Part shown: piece after piece, positions 1 to 5,125 of the stretch
How the letters are laid out: each line of letters starts with the position of its first letter
How positions within the stretch are numbered: the stretch's first letter is position 1
Assembly: GCA_900313745.1 (NCBI GenBank)
Contig: OMSM01000190.1
Coordinates: 1 to 6,894 of the forward strand
Reading direction: 5' to 3'
From: an uncultured Lachnospiraceae bacterium
GTDB taxonomy: Bacteria; Bacillota; Clostridia; Lachnospirales; Lachnospiraceae
Length of the DNA stretch: 6,894 nucleotides
Notes under the pieces: generated by a model
The model's input: the letters and a program-made list of their open reading frames with translations, nothing else
Databases searched by the model: none
What the model was told of the DNA's origin: nothing
Position numbers and translations under genes: made by a program

Positions 1-554
1 CGGACCGGGCGGGTGATGCCGCAGTAGTTGAAGAAGTCGAAGTTCGGGTTGTTCTGCTTCTTTTTGCCGGGCATGGAGGCGCCGCCCAGGGACATGCCGC
101 TCATCATGCCGGTTTCGCCGCCCACGGGAAGGGTGGTGTAGTCGATCACGTTGTCCACGGCGATGGTGAGAAGGTTGTCCCCGTCATGAAGCTTGTCCCC
201 GATCTCCGCCTCGAAGGGAAGGAAGCCGCCGAAGTGCTCGCAGATCTTCTCGCCGTTCAGGTAAATAACTGCGTGATGGGTAACCGCGTCGCAGCGCAGT
301 ACTACGCGCTCCTTTTCGCGGACGAAGGCCGGGACGGAGATGCTTCTCTGGTAGAAGACCCAGCCGTAGTGGTCGCGGAAGGATATTCCCTCCTTGATGT
401 CGTTGTAGGACGCAGGAACCGGCATGGTCATCGCGCCGTCCAGGGGCTTTTCGTACCACTTCGCGTCAAAACCCGTTCCGTCGTCTGTTTTGAACGCCCA
501 GATCCCGGAGAGGTCGCTCACGAGACGGGCGGAGGTCATTACTGGGTAGAGCAT
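1..554 (-). CDS. uidA: Beta-glucuronidase (GH2), N-terminal 184 residues, 3' end outside window
   Basis: This enzyme hydrolyses beta-D-glucuronides to glucuronic acid plus an aglycone, and should act in the cytoplasm because no signal peptide is seen. The protein begins MLYPVMTSARLVSDLSGIW, which is the typical family start. The sugar-binding (jelly-roll) domain of glycoside hydrolase family 2 follows. Recognisable blocks are the VPASYND segment near residues 46-52, YGWVFYQR near 63-70, THHAVIYLNGE near 92-102, GGFLPFEAEI near 109-118 and NFDFFNYCGITRPV near 171-184. These match E. coli UidA block by block. The catalytic TIM barrel and its two glutamates lie outside the window, so activity and active-site loop class cannot be judged. 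The start at 554 is supported by GGAGGA (562-567) seven bases upstream. It is the last visible gene of the transporter-TM2-glucuronidase operon. A Met/Gly-rich stretch at residues 145-163 is unusual. Confidence 0.93.
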   Translation of the reverse strand, partial: MLYPVMTSARLVSDLSGIWAFKTDDGTGFDAKWYEKPLDGAMTMPVPASYNDIKEGISFRDHYGWVFYQRSISVPAFVREKERVVLRCDAVTHHAVIYLNGEKICEHFGGFLPFEAEIGDKLHDGDNLLTIAVDNVIDYTTLPVGGETGMMSGMSLGGASMPGKKKQNNPNFDFFNYCGITRPV

Positions 555-565
555 GGATTTGTCCT

Positions 566-581
566 CCGTTTCCGGAAACGG
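566..581. repeat. 16-bp perfect palindrome touching the uidA ribosome site
   Basis: The sequence CCGTTTCCGGAAACGG is a perfect dyad in the 56-bp gap between the TM2 gene and uidA. It overlaps the upstream edge of the uidA Shine-Dalgarno sequence (562-567). As RNA it could form a six-base-pair stem with a CCGG loop. It could affect uidA translation, be a protein-binding site, or be chance. Confidence 0.5.
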
Positions 582-610
582 CGCAGGGCACCGGTCCGGG
601 GATTAAGTCA

Positions 611-1012
611 TTACATCAGGATCATGCCGTTGTCGTCCGGCTTCTTCGGGACGGCAATCATCCAGTCGATGAAGCCCATCGCGATGGAGATTCCGGTCCA
701 GGACAGCGCAAGGTAGATCAGGCCCTTTACCCAGTGCCTTGCGTAGAACTGGTTTATTCCGGCCACCGAGAGCAGGCAGAGCCAGAGGTAGGTTTTCCTC
801 TTAACCGGATTCAGCGTGGTGTGGCTCTCCTTAAAGTCGTACCAGGCCTGGATCAGGCGCTGCCAGAGCGGCCCCTTCTCCTGAATGCCGTGCTGCTCCT
901 TTAAGTCCTTCAGCTCGCCCTCCAGGGCGACCAGTTCCTTCACCTGTTCCGTGTTCAGGGGTGTCTCGGTTTTCTTCGCCTTTTCGGGCCTGGGGCCTGT
1001 TCCTGTTGCCAT
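611..1012 (-). CDS. Small TM2-domain membrane protein, 133 aa
   Basis: This small protein has a charged N-terminal half and a C-terminal TM2-type domain (PF05154-like). Residues 1-20 are polar and likely disordered. Residues 22-45 are rich in Glu, Lys and Leu with coiled-coil character. Two hydrophobic helices follow at about 74-88 and 97-120. Between them lies GINQFY (85-90), matching the family G-x-x-x-F-Y motif. The second helix contains FIDW (114-117) and the tail has PDDNG (125-129), as in the family's closing D-x-N-G. The start is supported by GGAGGA (1018-1023) five bases upstream. It sits between the transporter and the glucuronidase on the same strand, so co-transcription is likely. 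TM2 proteins have no general biochemical function; a role as a transporter partner is my inference. The fold call is fairly secure, the function is not. Confidence 0.85.
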   Translation of the reverse strand: MATGTGPRPEKAKKTETPLNTEQVKELVALEGELKDLKEQHGIQEKGPLWQRLIQAWYDFKESHTTLNPVKRKTYLWLCLLSVAGINQFYARHWVKGLIYLALSWTGISIAMGFIDWMIAVPKKPDDNGMILM

Positions 1013-1073
1013 TGGAGTCCTCCCCGCCGCAGGGAAACCAGCAGCGCTAAGAAATGATCCGGGTGAACCGCAG

Positions 1074-1117
1074 CCGGGCGGCGGAGCGGATTAAGATAAG
1101 CGCAGTCCGCCGCCCGG
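1074..1117. repeat. GC-rich hairpin between transporter and TM2 genes
   Basis: Perfect 12-bp inverted arms, CCGGGCGGCGGA (1074-1085) and TCCGCCGCCCGG (1106-1117), flank a 20-base AT-richer spacer. A further GCG/CGC pairing is possible inside. On the operon (minus) strand no T-run follows, so it does not look like a full intrinsic terminator. It more likely acts as an mRNA-stabilising or processing stem that sets transporter level apart from the downstream genes. That role is inferred from position only. Confidence 0.7.
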
Positions 1118-1143
1118 AAGCAGGTGTAACTTTTAAAGACAGT

Positions 1144-2631
1144 TTACTCCGCCTTGGAGTACTCCGCCTTGATGGAAGCGATCTTTTCGCGGACCTCATC
1201 CATCTTCTCGGCGGTCAGCGGGTAGAACTTCATCGCGATGACGTTGAAGATCAGGCCGATGGTCACGAGACCGTACATTAAGAAGATTCCGACGGTCTTA
1301 AGCTGAGGCGTGTAGGGGGTGTCCAGGTCGGGCATCTTCTCCTTGAAGCCGATGGCGGCGAGGCAGAGGCTCGCGATGAACGGCGCAAGGGAGGAGACCA
1401 GTTTGTCGATGAAGCTGAACAGCGTGCCCATGAGACCGGGGACGTACCTGCCGGAGCGGTAGGTCTCGAAGTCGGCGCAGTCCGCGGTCATCGGGATGAC
1501 GATGTTGGAGGCGACCTGCTGGAAGCCGCCGGTGACCACGGTCAGGACGAACAGTGCGATAGTGAAGAAGGTGAAGCCGTGGAAGCCTTCATAGCCGGGA
1601 AGGTTGAGGCTGGTGGGATCACCGAAGGCCCAGAGCAGCATCAGCAGCACGTTGCCGGCGAGGGCGATCCAGCTGGAGAGAACCATGGCCTTCCTCTGGC
1701 CGAAGCGGGTCGCGATGACGCCGATGCCCAGGATGATGAAGATGACGTTGCCGATGGTGGTGTAGATCTGGAAGCCGCCGGAGAGGGCATAGTTGCCGAC
1801 GACGATGGCGTACATGATCAGGGTGACGGTGGAGGTCCTTGCGGCGCTTCCGAGCTTGTCGGTGGAAGCGGAGACCACCAGCATCTGGATGGCCTTGTTG
1901 TTCTTGATGACCTCGAAGTAGTCCTTGAAGGTGACCATCTGGGGCTTGCCGGTGCCGTAGTACTTCGTCTGATCCTTGGGCCAGATGGAGATGACGGCGA
2001 TGGCCGTGAAGATGGCGGAGGTAACGGCGCAGATCACCCAGAACTCATGATAGAGGCCGAGGCTTGTGGTGAAGCCCTGATACTTCGGGGCGAGGTAGCT
2101 GGAGACCAGGACCTGGCCGCCGGTGAAGAGGATCATGTTGTTGATCGCGTCAAAAACGGCGAACAGCGGGCGCTGCTTGGGATCGTTGGTGACGCAGCTC
2201 TGTGCGGACTTCGTGACGACGCACTGGAAGGTGTAGCCGATGTAGTAGAGCGCGTTGATCAGGACGAAGGCGATGATTCTGCCCGGGCCTTCCGGCATCT
2301 TTGGGACGACGAAGAACATCAGTGCGCTGCAGCCCATGAGGATCAGGTTTCCGATCACCATGAACGGGCGGTTCTTGCCGAATTTGCCGTCGGTCTTGTC
2401 GACGATGTAGCCGATGAAGGGATCGGTCACGCCGTCCCAGATACGCATGATCATGGAGAAGCTTCCCGCCAGCACGACACCCAGGCCGACCCAGCCGGTG
2501 ATGAAGTAGGCGATGAAGTTCATCATGAAGAGATAAAGGTTGGTTGCGGTGTTGTTCAGCACGTAGCCATAGATGCGCCACAGCGGAACGCGGTGGATGC
2601 CGTTGCCGACATCGTACTTGTTGTCGCTCAT
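1144..2631 (-). CDS. GPH-family sugar:cation symporter, GusB-like glucuronide transporter, 495 aa
   Basis: This is an integral membrane carrier with about 12 hydrophobic segments, of the glycoside-pentoside-hexuronide (GPH) branch of the major facilitator superfamily. The signature loop after the second helix is present: D66, then DPFIG (70-74), then a D78-K-T block and a GKNRPF block ending at 90. This corresponds to the cation- and sugar-coupling region of MelB and GusB. The C-terminus has the typical FYPLTAEKMDEVREKI tail (about 469-484). Linkage to beta-glucuronidase makes glucuronides the probable substrate; the sequence alone would not separate it from other GPH carriers. I chose the start at 2631 (MSDNKYD) because family similarity begins there and an AAGGGG ribosome site (2637-2642) precedes it. 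The frame stays open to 2811, but that upstream part encodes low-quality, repeat-derived peptide. It is the first gene of the minus-strand operon. Confidence 0.92.
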   Translation of the reverse strand: MSDNKYDVGNGIHRVPLWRIYGYVLNNTATNLYLFMMNFIAYFITGWVGLGVVLAGSFSMIMRIWDGVTDPFIGYIVDKTDGKFGKNRPFMVIGNLILMGCSALMFFVVPKMPEGPGRIIAFVLINALYYIGYTFQCVVTKSAQSCVTNDPKQRPLFAVFDAINNMILFTGGQVLVSSYLAPKYQGFTTSLGLYHEFWVICAVTSAIFTAIAVISIWPKDQTKYYGTGKPQMVTFKDYFEVIKNNKAIQMLVVSASTDKLGSAARTSTVTLIMYAIVVGNYALSGGFQIYTTIGNVIFIILGIGVIATRFGQRKAMVLSSWIALAGNVLLMLLWAFGDPTSLNLPGYEGFHGFTFFTIALFVLTVVTGGFQQVASNIVIPMTADCADFETYRSGRYVPGLMGTLFSFIDKLVSSLAPFIASLCLAAIGFKEKMPDLDTPYTPQLKTVGIFLMYGLVTIGLIFNVIAMKFYPLTAEKMDEVREKIASIKAEYSKAE

Positions 2632-2717
2632 TACTGCCCCTTTCTGTAAATTGCTTTCCCGGCCCCGGAACATGTGCCCGGCCGGGCCCCTCAGGAGAAA
2701 AACTGATGACAGGAGCG

Positions 2718-2771
2718 CATGGACGTCTTCATGGATATTTCCATGGATGCCTCCACAGACACCTGTCTGGA
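2718..2771. repeat. 12-bp-period direct repeats, CATGGA core
   Basis: The hexamer CATGGA occurs at 2718, 2730 and 2742, exactly 12 bp apart. The same phase continues with weaker matches CACAGA at 2754 and TCTGGA at 2766. The second and third copies overlap a perfect dyad, CATGGA-TATT-TCCATG (2730-2745). The array lies upstream of the transporter start, in its probable mRNA leader or operator zone. Spacing near one helical turn suggests repeated protein-binding sites, but no binding protein is established. Confidence 0.65.
2756..2769. promoter_or_regulatory. Dyad CAGACA-CC-TGTCTG, candidate operator
   Basis: Perfect 6-bp inverted arms flank a 2-bp centre. A looser outer pair, CACAG (2754-2758) and CTGTG (2774-2778), surrounds it. 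Such compact symmetry is typical of sites for dimeric repressors. It could equally be an RNA stem in the transporter leader. The element overlaps the weaker end of the 12-bp repeat array. Confidence 0.4.
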
Positions 2772-2867
2772 TACTGTGTTCATAGTAGCGGTGATTCGGG
2801 GAGATGACCACAACAATATTTGGGATTTATCGTAGAAAATTTATAAACAGCAGAGTAATATTAAATT

Positions 2868-2894
2868 TATACTAGTATTGATAAAAATAATACT
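2868..2894 (+). promoter_or_regulatory. AT-rich promoter-like block with ATACT repeats upstream of AraC gene
   Basis: TATACT (2868-2873) resembles a -10 hexamer for the plus-strand regulator, though no good -35 hexamer lies at the right distance. ATACT recurs in direct orientation at 2869 and 2890, a 21-bp spacing, and an inverted AGTAT at 2874 makes a 10-bp palindrome ATACTAGTAT (2869-2878). Two half-sites on the same helix face at 21 bp fit the layout known for AraC-family operators. The exact promoter and operator assignment is tentative. Confidence 0.35.
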
Positions 2895-2961
2895 GATCCT
2901 GGCTGGCTCCGCACAGGGATCCGGCCGGGATCTCAGAGCTCACATTCAGGGGAACGGACGG

Positions 2962-4182
2962 ATGGATAACCCTTTTCTCTCGCTTGCCTCGGACTTTTTC
3001 AGCAGGATAAACATCAACAACAGGATTATCGGATACGGCCAGCCGCTGGATGACCGGTTTGACCTGGGACTGAGGAACATGCTTTATGACCGCGTGTCGG
3101 AGAGCGTATCGCAGTTTAAGGGAATGGATCCCGGATTCTTTACGAAGAACTTCATCTACTTCACGGTGGACAAATATGACTGCCACTACATGCTTTTCCC
3201 GGTTCCCGGCACCGCGGAGAAGGAGATTTTCTTCGCGGGTCCCTACCTCACCGTGCCGCCAAGCACCGCGGGAATACAGGAGATGATCAGCCGCCTTTCC
3301 ATCCCGCAGATGTTTTTTACCGCCCTCAGCCAGTATTACTCCACGCTCCCTGTGGTCAGCCAGGATACCGTGCTTGAGCCCTTCGCCGCGAGCATCGGCG
3401 ACGCACTGTACGGGGCGGGGAAGTTTTCCCTGCGCTACCTTGCCCAGAGAAAGGAGGAGGGGACAAATTACAGCTCTGCGGCCTCGGTGGAGGTGACCAA
3501 CAATACCATCCGGGAGCTGGAGAAGCGATATGAGATTGAAGAGCAGATGATGGACTGCATCTCCAGGGGTGACATCGACGGCGCGCTGCACTTAAGCGGC
3601 GACAGGGTTTTTGCGGCGCTGGACAGCCGCGCGGCCTCGGCGCTGAGGAGCAGGAAGAACTACATGATTATTCTTGGGACGCTCTGCAGGAAGGCGGCGC
3701 AGCGCGGGGGCGTCCACCCGGTCTACCTGGACGAGCTGTCCAGGAGAATGGCGCAGAGGATCGAGAGCATCACCTCTCCCGGGGAGGACAGGGAGGTCGC
3801 CAGGGAGATGGTCCGGAAATACTGCATGCTGGTGCGCTCCAACAGCACGGGGAACTACTCCCCGGTGATCTCCGATGTCGTCAACTTCATCACCCAGCAC
3901 CTCTCCGAGCCCGAGCTGTCCTTAAGCGTCATCGCGGAGGAGCTGAAGCTGAACAAAACTTATCTTTCGGCGCTCTTCAGCAGGGAAGTGGGCATGACGC
4001 TGACCTCGTTCATCGCCTCAAGGAGGATAGAGCAGGCGATCTTCCTGCTCAATACGCAGAATCTCCAGATCCAGGCGGTCGCGGCGGCCTGCGGAATTCC
4101 GGACCTGACCTACTTCACGCGCCTCTTCCGCAAGGAGAAGGGCATCACGCCGAGCCAGTACAAAAAAATGATCCGGGGATAA
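2962..4182 (+). CDS. AraC-family transcriptional regulator with N-terminal sensor region, 406 aa
   Basis: This is a DNA-binding regulator, probably of the divergent glucuronide operon. The C-terminal AraC/XylS double helix-turn-helix spans about residues 305-404. The first helix-turn-helix covers LSVIAEELKLNKTYLSALF (321-339). The second covers the 368-402 region, with the family hallmark CGIPDLTYFTRLFRKEKGITPSQY (377-400, so C377, Y384, F385, F389 and P397). Residues 1-165 form a sensor-like region with FFAGPYL (90-96), common in Clostridia AraC proteins. A helical linker (about 180-275) carries a KNY block at 232-234 and VHPVY at 251-255. The ligand is unknown; a glucuronide or glucuronate is inferred from context. 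I chose ATG 2962 because AGGGGA (2948-2953) lies eight bases upstream; a TTG at 2878 in frame lacks a ribosome site. The stop lies in the loop of the shared terminator hairpin. Confidence 0.93.
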   Translation: MDNPFLSLASDFFSRININNRIIGYGQPLDDRFDLGLRNMLYDRVSESVSQFKGMDPGFFTKNFIYFTVDKYDCHYMLFPVPGTAEKEIFFAGPYLTVPPSTAGIQEMISRLSIPQMFFTALSQYYSTLPVVSQDTVLEPFAASIGDALYGAGKFSLRYLAQRKEEGTNYSSAASVEVTNNTIRELEKRYEIEEQMMDCISRGDIDGALHLSGDRVFAALDSRAASALRSRKNYMIILGTLCRKAAQRGGVHPVYLDELSRRMAQRIESITSPGEDREVAREMVRKYCMLVRSNSTGNYSPVISDVVNFITQHLSEPELSLSVIAEELKLNKTYLSALFSREVGMTLTSFIASRRIEQAIFLLNTQNLQIQAVAAACGIPDLTYFTRLFRKEKGITPSQYKKMIRG

Positions 4183-4193
4183 CCCGGATCATT
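4162..4193 (-). terminator. Intrinsic terminator for the HAD gene, embedded in both gene ends
   Basis: Perfect 11-bp arms (4167-4177 and 4183-4193) enclose a five-base loop (4178-4182). Read on the minus strand, the stem runs straight into seven T residues (complement of the A-run 4162-4168), a classic intrinsic terminator. On the plus strand no T-run follows, so it should favour the HAD gene. The regulator stop codon is in the loop and the HAD stop codon (4189-4191) is in the stem; the T-run is supplied by the regulator's two AAA lysine codons. Confidence 0.88.
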
Positions 4194-4947
4194 CCAACAG
4201 GCTCATGATTTCCGCCGGAGCGGAGACGATGGGGCCCGCGCCCAGCGATTCGATGTGCTCCCGGCTGCGGAAGCCCCAGTCCACGGCGATGCAGGGGAGG
4301 GAAGAGTTCGCCGCCGTCTCGAGATCCACCTCCGAGTCGCCGACATAGACCGCCTCCGAGGGATCTGTGCCGAGGAGCCTTAATGCCTCCAGGACCATGT
4401 CCGGGGCCGGCTTCCTCCGGATTCCCTCCCTCTCTCCGACGGCCAGGTCGAAGAGGCCGGGGAAATACTTCTCCGCGAGAGGCTTCACTGCGGCGTCGGG
4501 CTTGTTGGAGACCACAGCGGTCTTATACCCGGCGTCCTTCAGGTCCCGAAGCAGCTCCGGGATTCCCTCGTAGGGAAACGAACCGTCGACGCAGCAGGCC
4601 TCGTAGATCGGCATGTAGATACTCTTAATGCGCAGTATTTCTTCCTCTGAAGCTTCGCCGACCTTAAGTCCGGATCCGCGGACCGCGGCCGCAGCGCTGT
4701 CCGTTCCGGCAGGGGAATGCCCCGCCGCAGCTGAAATGCCGTCCGTTCCGGCAGGGGACTGCCCGACTAAAGCGAGGGCACGCCGGATGGCGGCGTTTAC
4801 CCCGCTTCCGAAAAGGCCCTTCGTCTGTTCGTCCGTGAACTCCGCTCTGTATCCTGCCCTCCGCAGGGCTTCGGTCATTGCGTACTTCAGCCCCGGAATG
4901 GTGTCCAGAATTGTCCCGTCCATATCGAAAACTACCGTATTGATCAT
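4189..4947 (-). CDS. HAD-superfamily phosphatase (Gph/PgmB-like), 252 aa
   Basis: This is a cytoplasmic haloacid dehalogenase-superfamily hydrolase acting on a small phosphorylated metabolite. All four catalytic motifs are visible: DMDGT (8-12, nucleophile D8 and acid/base D10), VVSNKPD (145-151, S147), RRKPAPD (177-183, K179) and VGDSEVD (202-208, D204 and D208). An alpha-helical C1 cap between motifs I and II puts it in the phosphoglycolate phosphatase / beta-phosphoglucomutase / PPi-phosphatase group; the substrate cannot be assigned. At 252 residues it is about 30 longer than typical members. The extra is an Ala/Gly/Ser/Pro-rich insert (about 62-97) in the cap, made from a 14-residue repeat. 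The start at 4947 is right before motif I and has AGAGG (4954-4958) upstream; the open frame up to 5160 lacks family similarity. It faces the regulator tail to tail and is divergent from the acyltransferase. Confidence 0.9.
   Translation of the reverse strand: MINTVVFDMDGTILDTIPGLKYAMTEALRRAGYRAEFTDEQTKGLFGSGVNAAIRRALALVGQSPAGTDGISAAAGHSPAGTDSAAAAVRGSGLKVGEASEEEILRIKSIYMPIYEACCVDGSFPYEGIPELLRDLKDAGYKTAVVSNKPDAAVKPLAEKYFPGLFDLAVGEREGIRRKPAPDMVLEALRLLGTDPSEAVYVGDSEVDLETAANSSLPCIAVDWGFRSREHIESLGAGPIVSAPAEIMSLLE
4681..4764 (-). repeat. 42-bp tandem duplication inside the HAD gene
   Basis: Two 42-bp units (4723-4764 and 4681-4722) encode consecutive 14-residue units, each with the core SPAGTD. 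Their best-conserved parts, 4738-4764 and 4696-4722, match at 25 of 27 bases; the remainder of the units has diverged. The unit is a multiple of three, so the reading frame is kept. The repeat falls in the cap domain insert. Confidence 0.85.
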
Positions 4948-5125
4948 TTTATACCTCTGTTTTAATTGCGCATGGCCTGCCCGGCACGCCTTACACGGTT
5001 CCGGATCCTTCGGGGATGCGAAAATATGCATTTTGTGCCCTGCTCGATAAGATGAGAAGGAACTTCTATGATATACTGACAGCGATACCGTGGCAGGAAT
5101 TATAGTAATATGCCGGAGCACCACA
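4948..5125. promoter_or_regulatory. Divergent intergenic region between HAD and acyltransferase genes
   Basis: This 178-bp gap should hold promoters for both divergent genes. A good candidate for the plus strand is listed separately (5069-5077). For the minus-strand HAD gene I see only AT-rich DNA near 5018-5036 and no hexamer pair that I would defend. No RNA gene or strong dyad is apparent. Confidence 0.5.
5069..5077 (+). promoter_or_regulatory. Extended -10 promoter element for acyltransferase operon
   Basis: TGATATACT combines a TG extension with a TATACT -10 hexamer. No recognisable -35 hexamer stands 17 bp upstream, which is acceptable for extended -10 promoters. Transcription would start about 40 bases before the acyltransferase ATG. 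The prediction rests on sequence match alone. Confidence 0.45.

Larger units (their letters stand above)
2632..2961. promoter_or_regulatory. Divergent regulatory region between transporter operon and AraC gene
   Basis: This 330-bp stretch has no convincing gene. From left to right it holds a GC-rich block with a 12-bp palindrome (2676-2687, GCCCGGCCGGGC), a 12-bp-period repeat array (2718-2771), a dyad (2756-2769), then an abrupt change to AT-rich DNA at about 2811-2894. The AT-rich block carries promoter-like hexamers, a TAATATTA palindrome (2856-2863) and repeated ATACT motifs. Both divergent promoters and the operators for the AraC protein are expected here. If the operon promoter lies in the AT-rich block, the transporter mRNA would have a leader of roughly 170 bases or more. 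Confidence 0.75.

Noticed and set aside
1053..1062. ATGATCCGGG shared between the operon gap and the terminator stem at 4168-4177
   Set aside because: The match is ten bases only, the flanks differ, and one copy is inside a coding region, so a chance match is most likely.
1074..1117. Intrinsic terminator ending the transporter transcript
   Set aside because: The stem is strong, but on the minus strand it is followed by GC-rich DNA without a T-run, so it is listed as a hairpin and not as a terminator.
1579..2649. 356-codon open frame on the plus strand opposite the transporter
   Set aside because: It is antisense to a clear GPH carrier. Its Asp/Glu/Gly-heavy composition is what the reverse complement of hydrophobic GC-rich codons gives, and no domain is seen.
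2632..2811. 60-residue N-terminal extension of the transporter
   Set aside because: Family similarity starts at residue MSDNKYD with a ribosome site before it. The extension encodes a four-residue repeat pattern that mirrors the 12-bp DNA repeats, not a signal or membrane segment.
2878..2961. TTG start giving 28 extra residues on the AraC regulator
   Set aside because: It has no ribosome site and overlaps the promoter-like AT-rich block, whereas ATG 2962 has a well-spaced AGGGGA.
2872..3591. 239-codon minus-strand frame opposite the AraC gene
   Set aside because: It is the antisense shadow of a clear AraC-family coding region, with no domain visible.
4628..5050. 140-codon plus-strand frame opposite the HAD gene
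   Set aside because: It is a shadow of a gene with all four HAD motifs and shows no recognisable domain or ribosome site.
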